Shown here in pieces: positions 45,626-57,658 of a DNA stretch of 64,000 bases. Every line of letters begins with the position of its first letter. Position 1 is the stretch's first letter. The position numbers were made by a program, and so were the translations under genes. The stretch comes from Aegilops tauschii subsp. strangulata (Eukaryota; Streptophyta; Magnoliopsida; Poales; Poaceae). The notes beneath the pieces were generated by a model that was not told the DNA's origin, searched no databases, and saw nothing but the letters and a program-made list of their open reading frames with translations. The stretch is taken from positions 372,293,054 through 372,357,053 of the forward strand of contig NC_053041.3 of NCBI RefSeq assembly GCF_002575655.3, in the 5' to 3' direction.

Positions 45626-48600
45626 ATGGCCCCTTCGATCATTGACAACGATGCGATCTAGGGTGAGGTTTTTCTCCCCGGGCAGATCTTCGTATTCGGC
45701 ATCTTCGTACTGCGGGCCAACTCGCTTGGCCATCTAGAGCAGATCGAAAGCTACGCCCCTGGCCGTCAGGTCTGGTTTGGAAGCTTAAACTATACTACCG
45801 ACATCCGCGGAGACTTGATCTTTGACGGATTCGAGCCCATGTCAGGTGCGCCGCACAGTCGTGACGAGCATGACTTAGCTCTGCCGTCGGACGGTGTTCG
45901 GGAGATCACACCTGTGGCTACTCCGGCCCTTGATCCGGAGCCGATTGCGCCGTCCGAGGACGGGTGGATGGACCCCGCCTCAGAGGCCGCACACTCACTG
46001 GCGATAGAGCCGAATACTGACTTCACCTCCTATGAGACCTGTGTCGCTGGATCCTTGGATTCGTCCCCGACCACAGGCTCCGAACCGCCTGCGTCCATGC
46101 CTATCGAATCTTATTGGGCGCCGATCATGGAGTTTACCTCCGCGGATATCTTTCAGCAGTTGCCCTTGGGCGATGTGCTAAATTCATTAAGGTCTCTCTC
46201 CTTGTCAGGAGGCCCTTGGCCAAACTATGTCCGGCTTGAGCGGGAAGCGGACGATAAAGAAATTCGTTTCCCACCCACCACCCACTTAATAGCCACTGCC
46301 GACGACTTAACCGACATGCTCGATTTCAACTCCGAAGACATCGACGGTATGGACGATGATGCAGGAGAGGAACAGGAACCACCGCCCACAGGGCGCTAGA
46401 CAGCCACTTCATCACACGATATATATATGGTGGATACACCCATAGAAAACGATGACGAGGAACGGAAGGATGCAGCGAGGGATAGTTCCCTCGAGAAGCA
46501 ACCAAAGCGACGGCGTAGGCGCCGCTCCAAATCCCGCCTCGGCAAAAACAGCGATAACAGCGCAAGAAAAAATAATACCCCAGTCGACTCCAGAGGAAAC
46601 AACGACCACATGGACCCATCAACAGAGCAGGACGAGCCAGCGGATGGCGAACATAGTACGGGGCTGCTGTCCGATCACGGCGGCGCCGAGGATAAAGCTA
46701 ATCAACCTGTCTCTAGACAGGAGAACAGTCCGGACGACGATGCACACATCATCCCGGAAAGGCACTTGGAGGAAGAGAACCTCCAGAGAAAGCTTCTCGC
46801 CACTGCGAGAAGTCTAAAGAAGCAGAAGCAAAGGCTTAAGGCCGCGCATAATACACTCAACAGTAGATGGAACAAAGTGCTCGACACCGCAGAAAAGTAC
46901 GGTGGCAGTCGCCACACAAAAAGCTATCCAAAGCGCAAGCTGCTACCTGAATTCGATGACGAGGCTTTAGAGCCTATACAACCAAAAAATAAAACGGCCG
47001 ATCAGCCGGATCGACCACCCCGTGGCCGCGATAGGGCGGCTAACGATGTCGGTATGACCAGGTCCATCTAGGGATCTAGGAAGCGCGCTCCGGCACAGAA
47101 TCAAAACCGAACACTACAACCATCAGAACGTCATGACACATCCAAGTACAGGGGTGCTGCGCACCCCCTATGCTTTACCGATGAGGTACTGGATCACGAA
47201 TTTCCAGAGGGATTCAAACCCGTGAACATAGAGGCGTACGACGGAACGACAGACCCTGGAGTCTGGATCGAGGACTTTATACTTCATATCCATATGGCTC
47301 GTGGAGATGATCTCCACGCCATCAAATACTTGCCCCTCAAGTTGAAAGGACCAGCCAGGCACTGGCTAAAGAGCCTGCCCGAAAAATCAATCGGAAGTTG
47401 GGAAGAGCTTGAGGATGCTTTTAGGGCTAATTTTCAAAGGACCTATGTCCGACCTCCGGATGTAGACGATTTAAGTCATATAATTCAACAGCCCGGAGAG
47501 TCAGCCCGAAAGCTTTGGAACAGATTCCTCACTAAGAAGAATCAGATCGTCGACTGCCCGGACGCCGAAGCCTTAGCGGCTTTCAAACACAGTGTCTAGG
47601 ACGAATGGCTCACCAGACACCTCGGCCAGGAAAAACCAAGGACAATGGCAGCCCTAACAAGCCTTATGACCCGCTTTTGCGCGGGCGAAGATAGTTGGCT
47701 GGCCCGTAGCGGCACCAGCGACCCAGGCACATCCGAGGTCAGGGACGGTAATGGAAAACCACGACGCAATAAAAGTAAGCTTCGAAACAATGAAGACAGC
47801 CCAGACAACACGACGGTAAACGCCGGATTCAGGGGCTCTCGACCCGGTCAATGGAAAAAGCCATTTAAAAACTGCAGAGATGGACCGTCCGGCCTAAACA
47901 AGATTCTAGACAGATTTTGTCAGATTCATGGCATGGCCGACAAACCTGCAAATCACACCAACAGAGAATGCTGGGGTTTCAAGCAGGCCGGTAAGCTAAA
48001 CGCCGAACACAAGGGGAGGGAGACACCAAGTGAAGACGAGGATGAGCCTCGCCAGCAAAGCACTGGGGGACATAAAAAATTCCCACCAGAGATCAAAACA
48101 GTGAACATGATTCACGTAACGAAGAGGAGGAGCAAACACGCACTCCGAAACGTATGCGCCGTAGAGCCCGTCAACCCCAAGTTCAACCCTTGGTCGGCCT
48201 GCCCGATCACTTTTGATCGTAGGGATAACCCGACCAATGTCCGGCACGGAGGATCGGCTGCCTTGGTGCTAGACCCAATAATCAACGGATACCATCTCAC
48301 CCGAGTCCTTATGGACGGCGGCAGTAGTCTTAATCTGATATATCAGGACACAGTCCGCAAAATGGTGATAGACCCAACGAGAATTAGCCAAAGCAATACT
48401 ACCTTTAAAGGAGTAATACCAGGCCCAGAGGCCCGCTGCACGGGCTCTCTCGTACTAGAGGTTGTATTCGGTTCTCCCCACAACTTCCGAAATGAAAAGT
48501 TAACCTTCGACATCGCTCCATTCCGAAGCGGCTATCAAGCACTACTCGAAAGAACGGCCTTCGCTCGTTTTAATGCAGTACCGCATTACGCTTATCTTAA

Positions 48601-48703
48601 GCTTAAGATGCCCGGTCCACGCGGCATCATCATAGTTAGCGGAAACAATGAGCGTTCCTTACGCGCGGAAGAATGTGCGGCGGCCTTAGCAGCCGAACAC
48701 TAA
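45626..48703 (+). pseudogene. Gag-protease ORF with four TAG stops
   Basis: One frame runs from ATG 45626 to TAA 48703 with no frameshift, but has TAG at 45659-45661, 46397-46399, 47069-47071 and 47597-47599. The gag domain is PVNIEAYDGTTDPGVWIEDF then ARHWLKSLPEKSIGSWEEL and SARKLWNRFLTKKNQI. Further on are a CQIHG/CWGFKQ-type Cys/His stretch and a protease-like RVLMDGGSSLNLIYQDTV. It ends ECAAALAAEH before any RT. Gag would package the RNA and the protease would cut gag. Confidence 0.85.
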
Positions 48704-49895
48704 ACGGCCTCTCCAACTAGCATAAACGATCGGTCGTCAAGACCGCGGACACGGCTAGATGAGTCCGACGCACCACTAGCTGTAACAGCTTAGATAAACC
48801 TGAGATTGGGTTGATGAATATACCCCCATAGATGGTGCTAGGGGCTTCCCGCATGTAAAAAAGGCTACAGTTCGGCTCGAACTTATTTATATTAAATTTT
48901 AATGGTTTATTAAGAATAAGCAATTTTCACACGACAACTTTCACCTAAGTTCTTCTCTTTTACAGTTGATAATCGTGCTACACCCTTCCAGGATACGGCA
49001 CAACGGAGACACAGACGCAGGCATGCAGCAGGGCCCCGCTCAAAGGTTTCTTTTTAGATTAAGACCCTGTGTGAACCTTTTTTACTGTCTCTTGTTGCTT
49101 CACACCCTCCGGATACTCAACACAACCGAGGGGGATGCTGGCGTTATTGGCATTTCATCACGCCAGACTAATGCACGTACCTGGAAATTTAGGGTTCATT
49201 ATCAAGGGCATTACTCAGCCCGGTATATGTAGTAAAGACCGAATACCTTAGGGAGTGTTTGGCTTCGCGAGTTTGGCCTTATATGCATTAGCTCCGAATC
49301 ATGTCTTTGGTCAATAGTTGGGTTTGCCCGGCTCCCGTGTTTTGCTACCTTAAGTTCCGCTCTATCGGCTAAGGGGCACCGGGAGAACTACTGCGATTGT
49401 GCCCTGGTTCATCTGGACGAGCACCTCAGTAGAGAAAGCCGAAAACTGACTGTCATGATAAAGCGCGGGACTGGTCAACCACTCGATGACTCATCAGAAT
49501 CTTCGCGATTCCTCCGCATTAACGAAGGACCAGTTTCCCGGTCATGTATGTACGCGCACCGTATTCGGATAGACGCGGAAGTACCAGGGGCTATATAGTA
49601 GCCCCACCGTCAAACTCCTATGGCTAAGTGTAAGTGTTAAAGCAATATAGTCCGATTGCCTTGTTCGCCGCGCTATCACCTCCTTAATGGACCAAGACGT
49701 TGGATCAAGTGTGAACACGCGCTTTTTCGAACACCCCCGCATTATATGCGTGGGGGCTGAAGCCGACGACTGCAAACTTTCAGGTTATATACATACATAA
49801 ACGGCCGCACAGGAGGCATCATAATACTTTCAGGCAAAAGTATAAACATAGCCTTTATAATCCAAATAACATTGTTTTTACAATCAGGATACATG
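48704..49895 (+). other. Non-coding middle of the Fatima-like element
   Basis: No supported frame. This is where an autonomous relative would carry RT; only short spurious frames and TA-rich sequence are seen up to the 3' end of the antisense gene. Confidence 0.5.
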
Positions 49896-52868
49896 TCACA
49901 CGAACATGATACTCTTCGAGCACTGAGCCTCTATTAAACGAGCACCTTCTAGGACTTCTTCAAAATAGTGCTTGGCCGAAACCTGGCCTACGGCCGGATT
50001 CTGGGTTACAATAGCGGTGGCCTTCATCTCTGCCCAGTATGTCTTGACACGGGCAAGAGCCATCTGCGCACCCTCTATGCACGCCGATCTCTTTACAGCG
50101 TCGATATGCGGCACAACACTAAGAAATCGTTGCACTAAACCAAAATAACTATTCGGCCTTGGTCCTTCCGGCCAAAGATGGTCCACAACAGACCTCATGG
50201 CAAGCCCGGAGAACCTATGGAGCTCAGCCCACTCGGCCATTTGCTCATTTAAGAGCAGCGGACGCGTTGGAGCACTGAACTGCGACCAAAACAAATTTTC
50301 CACTTCATGATCTGTTTGATCTTTGAAAAACTCGGTCGCATCAGTAGCACTCGCTGCCAAATCCAAGTACGCGTCTGCAGAACTCCATAATGTATCCAGA
50401 AGGGCATACTTAGGATCTCCGAACTTCGTCCGCAACAAAAAGGGCTTCCCAGCCGTGATATCTCCGGCTTGACGTTGCTCCTCCTTCGCCGCTCTGATTT
50501 TAGAGCGGGTTTCCTTGGCTGCTACCATGGATTTCTCCAGGTCCGCCGTCTTCGTTTGGCTTTCCCTTTCAAGAAGCTCATAACGGTAGGCGGCATCTCT
50601 CAACTCAACAGCCATCTTGGCTTTTTTTATCTTTGCTCTAACGATGCGCAGCCTGTTAGGCTCTTAACTCTTTGACCGCCTTTAGGGCGGTCGCATCACT
50701 CCTCCTGGCTTATTGCATGGCCCGGGCAAGTTCCGCCCGAAGGGTCTCCACGGCGGCAGCTCCATCTGCAGTAACAGCATATTATAGATACTTGCATCAT
50801 GCTCCTCTTAATATATGTTGACCACCGGAGAATACATACCCTGTGCCTCGTCAAGCCGCTTGTTTACAAGCACGATGTCGGCATCTGCCGCATCAAGTTG
50901 CCGCTTCAGTTCGGCAAACTCACCAGTCCGGATGGCCACCGGACCCTCAGCCGCCTGCACATGAAAGCGGCATGATCATTACCTGGGACTATGATCCTCT
51001 GTTTGCCGCCTTTTCAACAGCAACCAGAGTCTCAGTGGCTACTATCTGGATAGGGCACACCTAGCGTGTGCGGTACCGTCAAAAATATATATGTTACTTT
51101 GCGTACCTCAAAGCCTCTCAGCAGGCTCATAAAAGCTTCATGTAACCCACTTTCGGCAGATGAAATCCTCTCAACCACCGTACTCATTAAAGTACGATGC
51201 GCCTCTGAGATAGCCGCTTGCTCCAGAAGACCCATCAGTGCGTCCAGTCGCGCACCGAACAGTCCCGGACTCTTTTTGTTGTTCTCCTTAGGATCCGAAT
51301 ACTCCGGACTTCGGGTGGCCGAAGGGTTACTGTCTGGCCTTGGCGGATCAGGAGAAATCCTCCGTGACGACACCTCTGGGTCATCCGCCTCATGAGGCGG
51401 GGAGGCACGGGGAGGCGTTTCGCTCTCCATCATCTCCGGAAGAAGATCCCCCGAAGACGAACTCTGTTGAGAAGGGCTACGGTCCGAACTGCAAGACATA
51501 CATCTCGGTTATTGTCCTCAGAGATGAAACATGATATATTTACTATAAAGTACTTTTGTTTACTTACAGCTCGGTGGAGGGCTGAGCCCCTTGCGGGCAC
51601 TATGCGGTAAGGATGCCCTCCGGGGCAGGGCCCCCTGGCGAAGGTTTCTTCCCTCGTTTGGAAACCATTGTTTCCAAGTCTTCAGAGGCGGTCCTCTTCC
51701 TTCCTTGGGGAGAGGGAATTTTAGATTCTTCTCCCCGGTTATACTCCTTCCCGGAGGCACTAATTCCCCCGGTTTGGATGAATAATGTGTGAGGCCCGCT
51801 TTCGGCTTGTTCATTCCTCCCTTTATCTCCCCCTAATGGCGCTTGATAAGGCGCAAGCTCAAGCATCCTGGCCAGTACATGATCCGGTGAGCCTTCGGGA
51901 AGGGGGGCCGAACACCTGATCATCTTCGCCTTTTTTATCCAGTCCTGGTCAAAGAGCGAATTTTCAGAATGATGTTGTGATAAATGAAAACACAGCGTGT
52001 TCGGCCGCAGAATTACTTACCTGGGTATCTGGACGATTGCAGTTTAGACCCGCATCCTCGGTGGTGTCCGGACACTTTATTCGTGGTCCGAAGAACAATC
52101 CATACATCCCTTCGAGCGTCACGCCGAAGAATTGCTGAATAGTTCGCGATCCTTCCAGGTTGAACTCCCACATACGGAGAGGTCGACGTTGGCACGGCAG
52201 GACCCAACGAACTAGCATGACCTGCATTACCTTGACAAGGCTGACATCTCTCTCGAGGAGATCTCAGATGCGACTCTGCAGTGTCGGCACATCATTAACC
52301 GGCCCCCAGTCCAGCCCCTTGTTGACCCACGACCCTTGTTGTGGCGGGGGCAGCTGCCCACTTAGTACTTCGGGGAGCCGTGATGTAAAACCACTCCCGC
52401 AGCCATAAGTTGGACATCTCCGGGAAGGACCCCCTGGCCATGGAGCATCGGTGCCTTTGCTGATTATGGCACCTCCGCACTTCACGTGTCGCTCATCGAT
52501 CATCCTCGGCTTCACATTGAAGGTCTTGAGCCATAAGCCGAAGTGTGGGGTGATGTGGAGGAAGGCTTCACACACGACGATGAACGACGAGATGTGAAGG
52601 ATGGAATCTGGAGCCAGATCATGGAAATCGAGCCCGTAGTAGAACATAAGCCCTCTAACAAAGGGTCAAGACTAAAGCCTAGCCCTCGAAGGAAGTGGGA
52701 AACAAATACGACGCTCTCGTTGGGTTCGGGAGTGGGGATGACCTGCCCTTGAGCAGGTAGCCTATGCGAGATTTCGGCGGTGAGATACCTGGCTTCTCTT
52801 AGCTTCTTGATGTCCTCCTCTGTGACGGAGGAGGCCACCCACCGGCCTTGAAGGTTGGATCCGGACAT
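49896..52868 (-). pseudogene. Antisense PF04195-type (putative gypsy transposon) gene
   Basis: The start ATG at 52868 opens MSGSNLQGRWVASSVTEED, then YLTAEISHRLPAQGQVIPTP and VVFVSHFLRGLGF. After a frameshift near 52640-52650, the 52647-52264 frame continues YYGLDFHDLAPDSILHISSF, VCEAFLHITPHFGLWLKTF and WFYIT-like sequence. This is the pattern of the plant 'putative gypsy type transposon' domain (PF04195). Downstream exon-like frames are 51923-51600, 51499-51107 (MSCSSDRSP, donor GTACGC) and 50615-49896 (coiled-coil-like AKEETRSKIRAAKEEQ start, ending QCSKSIMFV). The exon joints are not all clear. A TATA-like cataaagg lies about 100 bp upstream on the minus strand. The function is unknown. 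Confidence 0.6.
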
Positions 52869-53411
52869 GATTGAAGGTCTGAAGCGCTTAGCCTCCACCT
52901 TGGGTGTTGGAATTCGAGGTGGGAGAAGGGAAGGATCGAGCGCGAGAAGAAAAGGACAGGCCTTGGCCCCTTTATGAAGAGGGTGAATATCAAGCGCCCT
53001 CCGCACGACCGTCTGGAACTTTCCTAAAATCGAGGAGTCATACCAGCGGGCACGATTGGGTTACCCACACCCGTATTGATGAGAATCCCGTGATAAGAGG
53101 GACACGATCTCTGCTTCGACAAGACGTGCCAATAAAACCACCTCGCAACACGTGCAGTGGCAGGCTCGGAAAAACGGTTCGTCATGACCAGACCACGGCA
53201 GAGCGTCACGTTATGAAAAGTTGTCTGCAGATTAGATTTGTGGAAATATTATTCTCTCTACGGTGGTATGTGGAATTTGTTTTGCAGAGCCGGACAGTCT
53301 CCTTGTGTTCAAAATCTTCTATGGAGTATTTGGAGGAAGAACCCGCCTTGCAATGTCGAAGACAATCTGCGCGCCGGACTCATCGTCATTGAAGCCTGGT
53401 TCAGGGGCTAC

Positions 53412-53883
53412 TGAGGGAGTCCTGGATTAGGGGGTCCTCGGACAGCCGGACTATATCCTTTTGCCGGACTGTATGACTATGAAGATACAAGATTGAAGAG
53501 TTCATCCCGTGTCCGGGTGGGACTCTCCTTGGCGTGGAAGGCAAGCTTGGGAATTCGGATATGTAGATCTCCTCCCTTGTAACCGACTCTGTGTAACCCT
53601 AGCCCCTTCCGGTGTCTATATAAACCGGAGGGTTTAGTCCGTAGGACAAACAACAATTATAATCATAGGCTAGCTTCTAGGGTTTAGCCTACACGATCTC
53701 GTGGTAGATCAACTCTTGTAATAATCATATCATCAAGATCAATCAAGCAGGAAGTAGGGTATTACCTCCATCGAGAGGGCCCGAACCTGGGTAAACATTG
53801 TGTCCCCCGCCTCCTGTTACCATCCGCCTCAGACGCACAGTTCGGGACCCCCTACCCGAGATCCGCCGGTTTTGACACCGACA
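53412..53883 (+). repeat. 3' LTR of the Fatima-like element
   Basis: 472 bp, matching 45108-45578, preceded by a purine-rich ggttcaggggctac and followed by SINA-like coding sequence. Confidence 0.93.
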
Positions 53884-54518
53884 TCCCCCACAGCCACTCC
53901 TGTTTCATGGACGGCCTGGTCGATGCCTCCAAGGAGCCCTTCGTCTTCTGCTAGGAGTGCCCGTCGCCGTTTTGGGGCTCGTCGGCAAGCCTCGTGCATC
54001 ACCTCATGCACGCGTCCGTCTATCACTACTTGCCCGCGGCGAACAACATCAAGTACGAGACGTGCTACCCGTTCGCCGTGCCGGAGTCGCTGGAGGATCA
54101 CCGCCGCGTCCTAGTCCCGGAGGAGGATGGCAGCATCTTCCTCTTGATCGTGGGCACCGGCGAGGCCCGCGCAAGCCACCGCCCCGTCTCTGTAGTGTGC
54201 GTCAGGGGCGACGCCGCTGACGCTGACACTGACACGAGGCCGATGTACAGGTGCGTGCTCAGTGTTACTGCCCCTCAGAGGTACGTGGGCGCCCACACCA
54301 ACTCTATCACGCTCACTAGGACCGTGCCGAGCTGGGACCTTCTCGCCGATGTGGACATGGAAGACGCATGGTATGATCCCCCCCCCAAGATGGTGCACAG
54401 GGACTCCAAGGAGGTTCACCTGGACATATGCATTACCAAGTTAAATGTTGATCATAAGTCTTCGCTCAATGTAATCCGCTGTCTAAGCATGTGGAGACTT
54501 CTTATTTATATAGTATAG
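53884..54518 (+). pseudogene. SINA-like (SIAH-type E3 ligase) C-terminal fragment
   Basis: Directly after the LTR, one frame reads VPHSHSCFMDGLVDASKEPF, meets TAG at 53952-53954, then continues ECPSPFWGSSASLVHHLMH, VLVPEEDGSIFLLIVGTGEA, VSVVCVRGDA and VRDSKEVHLDICITKL-type sequence to TAG at 54518. The Cys/His spacing followed by the 'FLL.VG ... VSVVCVR' strands is what I know from monocot SINA-like proteins, which ubiquitinate substrates through a RING not seen here. An AATAAAA lies at 54562. The gene is broken by the Fatima-like insertion, a stop and loss of its RING end. Confidence 0.55.
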
Positions 54519-54529
54519 TACCTTCCATG

Positions 54530-55575
54530 CATGATCTTGCTCTATTAGAGTATCGCGCTTGAATAAAAGTGTATCTATTTATGGTTTAGTCTAGAATCTT
54601 CCATGTATGCTTTTGCTCCATTTGAGTTCTCGCTTGCCATTTATGAGATTAACTGAGAATTTTTACTACAGTACTGGTGAAAGACTTATGATGAACCATT
54701 TCTTACATCTCCTCTACGCCCTTCCAAGTCATCCTGATTTAATCCCCCCGTCTAGGTGTATAAGAGCATGGTTAATACTTAATAGTATAGCCAACTGTTG
54801 ACTATAAGAAAGTGCCATGTCATCTATAGCCAACATGTATAACAATCGATACTCAAAAACTAACTCTTAAAAGATCATTTCTTGCAAAGCACAATATGTG
54901 TTATTTCTTCACAAGTTTTGGATGCGGGTTGAACAGTTGAACACTTTCGTTTGCAAAAGATACTTTTTTATCTATTTCACCCGAATGTTTGTGAGCTCTA
55001 GAGATGAAGTAATATCCAAAGCAACCTATCGATACCTGTTACACATGAGATGATCCCCATATCCTTTGTCAAAATAAATAACTCCCCGATCAATGCATTT
55101 CACAGTTCTGTGCAACGCACAGGCACCTTACTATAGATTAGTACGACCATAAAATTAACTAACATTATATATAGTACAAAAAATGCTCATGCATGTCACC
55201 TAAAATTATATCATTGAAAACTATGTTCAAATACAAATCCAACGATATAGTTTTTGTTGACATGCACTAACATTTTGTCAGTTAAATCTTCAGTCAAATT
55301 CAATGGGGGACTAATAAACCACGACCGATGTAGTACTAGTGTAGAGGGCGGCGCTGCACGGGAGTTTCACCCCACTCGTGGCGCGGCAGTAAAGCCGTCA
55401 TATCACAAAACCCCACCACTCCCAGTAATAAGTGGCATGGTAAAATAAACGGACACGCAACCATCACATCCCTCCGTCTTTTTTGCATTTTATCTCTCTG
55501 CATTTACTATCTCTGGTTCATCTCGCACACTCGATCCCTAGCTACTACTCCTAGTATCCCTAGCTACTACTCCTA
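54530..55575. other. No gene; MITE relics
   Basis: The stretch at 54760-54870 (aagagcatggttaatactta ... tatagccaac) looks like part of a grass MITE. At 55098-55140 gtgcaacgcacaggcacc resembles an end of the TIR family at 43301. At 55190-55331 there is a one-ended relic of the 5271 MITE family (right end aataaaccacgaccgatg). Confidence 0.4.
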
Positions 55576-55914
55576 GGGCTGGTTCTTTTGGCGGCTTAAA
55601 AATAAGCCGTCTCTTCCCCAGCTTTTCCCATAAGACTAGTCATAGTGGAGAGTAACATAAGGCGCCTCACTCATTTATTTGGGCTTATAAACTACTAGTA
55701 CCTCCGTCCTGGTTTATTCGTCACCATTTTAATTTGTGCTAAATTTTGACCAAAGATTTAACTGATAAAATGTTAGTGCATGTGACATGCACAAACATTT
55801 CATTAGTTAAATTTATGGTCAAAATTTGACATAGATTACAATGGGGACCAATAAACCAGGACGGAGGTAGTAGTTATGTGATTACTAATCTAGAAGCCTA
55901 AAAGAACTGGCCCC
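55576..55914. mobile_element. TIR MITE hosting a nested MITE
   Basis: The ends gggctggttcttttgg and (minus strand) ggggccagttcttttagg form an inverted pair. The inside is AT-rich apart from the complete nested MITE at 55701-55867. No clear target duplication is seen. Confidence 0.6.
55701..55867. mobile_element. Stowaway-type MITE nested in a larger MITE
   Basis: Inverted ends cctccgtcctggtttattcg and ccaataaaccaggacggagg with TA on both sides (55699-55700 and 55868-55869). It is a shorter copy of the 5271-5499 family. Confidence 0.85.
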
Positions 55915-56450
55915 TGGTACTCCTAGTAGTAGTACTCAAGTTGGAATTCCAATTGCACGGCACAACTTGTTAGGCAAAAAATTCGATACATGGTGTAGAA
56001 AGCGGTTTGGGAATTTGCATGCCTTCCCGACCAGTGAGATACTCCATACAAAGTACGATAGAGAAATAACCACAGAGAAGGAAGCTAAAAGTAAACAATC
56101 AAATTTGCATTTTTGCATTTGTTTTGCATTGAATCGTTTCACAAGCTTGACTAGTGTTGTTTTTCTACTTTTACAAAAACCACATCGTAATGTTAAAATG
56201 TGCATTTGCATGTACATAAGTAATAGTAGTAGCACAGTCTGCAAGCATATATAGAGAGAGACGTGTAGTGCGATAGTATATAGTAAAGTTTGTGCTATGT
56301 GCACATACTTACAAAATGCGTATGGATACACAAGGTTTCCAAAGTTTTCGTTTTACATACTTAATTAAGGACGCTAATAATTCCCGAACATTCAGGATTT
56401 ATCATTTGCGTCCCAAAACTAATGAGATCGCCTTACGAAACTAAATTATA
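55915..56450. other. No gene seen
   Basis: AT-rich intergenic sequence. Opposite-strand frames overlap across 55940-56330, but neither has domain-like composition. Confidence 0.4.
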
Positions 56451-56562
56451 TTCCTAATAAAAGCCACGACGCTCGCAGGAGCGCTTGCGGCGCGCCACGA
56501 GTGCCCTGGTGCGCGGCCGTTTCCCAGCGCGTAGACACAGCGCCTCTTCCTCAGCCTCGCAA

Positions 56563-57178
56563 CTACAGGTGCTGATTGGCAGCTTGCCGACAGGCGAGCG
56601 TGATTTCACCGGTGTGGTGATCTGGCGCCAACAGGTACTCCTCCTCGCTGGAAGCGTGCACCCGGTCCACGTACCGCCAAGCGTAGATGAGGCGCTTGGG
56701 CCCGACTGCACTCAGGGCTTTGGCACGGGCGTCCTCCGCCACCCTCAGGGCCCTTGCACGAGCCTTCTACCAAAAAGCCAATTGCCTAACTCTCTCGGAC
56801 GCGACATAGGCCTGCCAGGCAGCTTGCCCCGCGGCGCGCTTCTCTTCCTCGGCCGTCTTCTCCGCTTCTATTTTGGCGCGCTCTGCCGGAGGCAGAGCCT
56901 CCCACAATGCGACATCCATTTCTTTCCAAAGCTCCTCAAGGCTGGGGGGCTCGGTGGGCGGCGCGGCGTTCTCCTCGTAGCGGGGAGCCGACGCGTCCTC
57001 CGACGTGTGTGCTGGCGAGATTGGGAACGCCGACGCGTCCACCTCGACGCGTCGTTTTCGAGGAGCGGAACGCCTACGCGTCCTCCTCGACTAGTGGCGG
57101 CGAGGAACGGAATGGCGACGCGTGACCATCCGCGCGGTGCAGCGAGGGGCGCCTAGGGCTTGGGAGGGGCGATGCCAT
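56563..57178 (-). pseudogene. Uncharacterised plant gene, degraded
   Basis: The minus ATG at 57178 opens MASPLPSPRRPSLHR, with a TAG and a frameshift within about 130 bp. The frame then reads KRRVEVDASAFPISPAH, PPSLEELWKEMDVALWEALP and AEEEKRAAGQAAWQAYV (Ala/Glu-rich, likely helical), meets TAG after RQLAFW, and continues KRLIYAWRYVDRVHASSEEE to a stop near 56565. I recognise no domain. The high GC and helical, charged content differ from the flanks. A long foldback lies just upstream at 57290-57418. Confidence 0.4.
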
Positions 57179-57289
57179 GGTGGTCGACGTGAGAGGGAGG
57201 GGGAGGAGATAGCGATGAATGTCAGCGTTCTTCCGAATGCCGTGGGAGGCGTAGTATTTATAGCGAGCAATGGCACACCTATGTAAGAT

Positions 57290-57418
57290 ATGGACTGAGC
57301 TTCAGTGACTTAACTGTAGGTGCAGTTGCGTCACTGACATGTGGGCCAAATGCTTGTTGGGTCCACATGTCAGTGACCCAATGCACCTCCAGTTAAGTAA
57401 CTGAAGCAGCGTCCGATA
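57290..57418. mobile_element. Foldback MITE-like inverted repeat
   Basis: Arms of about 50 bp: cttcagtgacttaactgtag, then gtcactgacatgtgggcc, pair with ggtccacatgtcagtgac, then ctccagttaagtaactgaag. The loop is short (aaatgcttgtt). Outer parts ggactgagc and gcagcgtcc also pair weakly. No ORF. Confidence 0.7.
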
Positions 57419-57658
57419 AGATATGTTGCGTGATTAACGTAACAGCTACGTTGGCGTATTAGTTGGAGTAAATTACGGGGGAGGGAAGGGGTGGAAATAT
57501 TGCTGGTCACAACGGATTGGACGAACGCGGGGGGAGGAGAGTCATGCATGCTGATTTTTTCCACAAGGGGCGGAGTGGTGGGACTGCCGGAGGGAGAAGG
57601 AGAGTCAAGCAGGCGTTCAGATTTCAAGGTGCACTAAATTATTGCATGCGATGATTAA

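Larger units (their letters stand above)
45108..53883 (+). mobile_element. Non-autonomous Gypsy element, Fatima-like
   Basis: LTRs are 45108-45578 and 53412-53883, starting TGAGGGAGTCCT and ending CACCGACA. The flanking 5-mers TCCGC (45103-45107) and TCCCC (53884-53888) differ at one base, an imperfect target duplication. The LTR sequence matches my memory of the Triticeae Fatima group. The sense strand has gag-protease (45626-48703) only; RT, RNase H and integrase are absent. The 4 kb before the right LTR is occupied by an antisense multi-exon gene (49896-52868). Confidence 0.88.
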
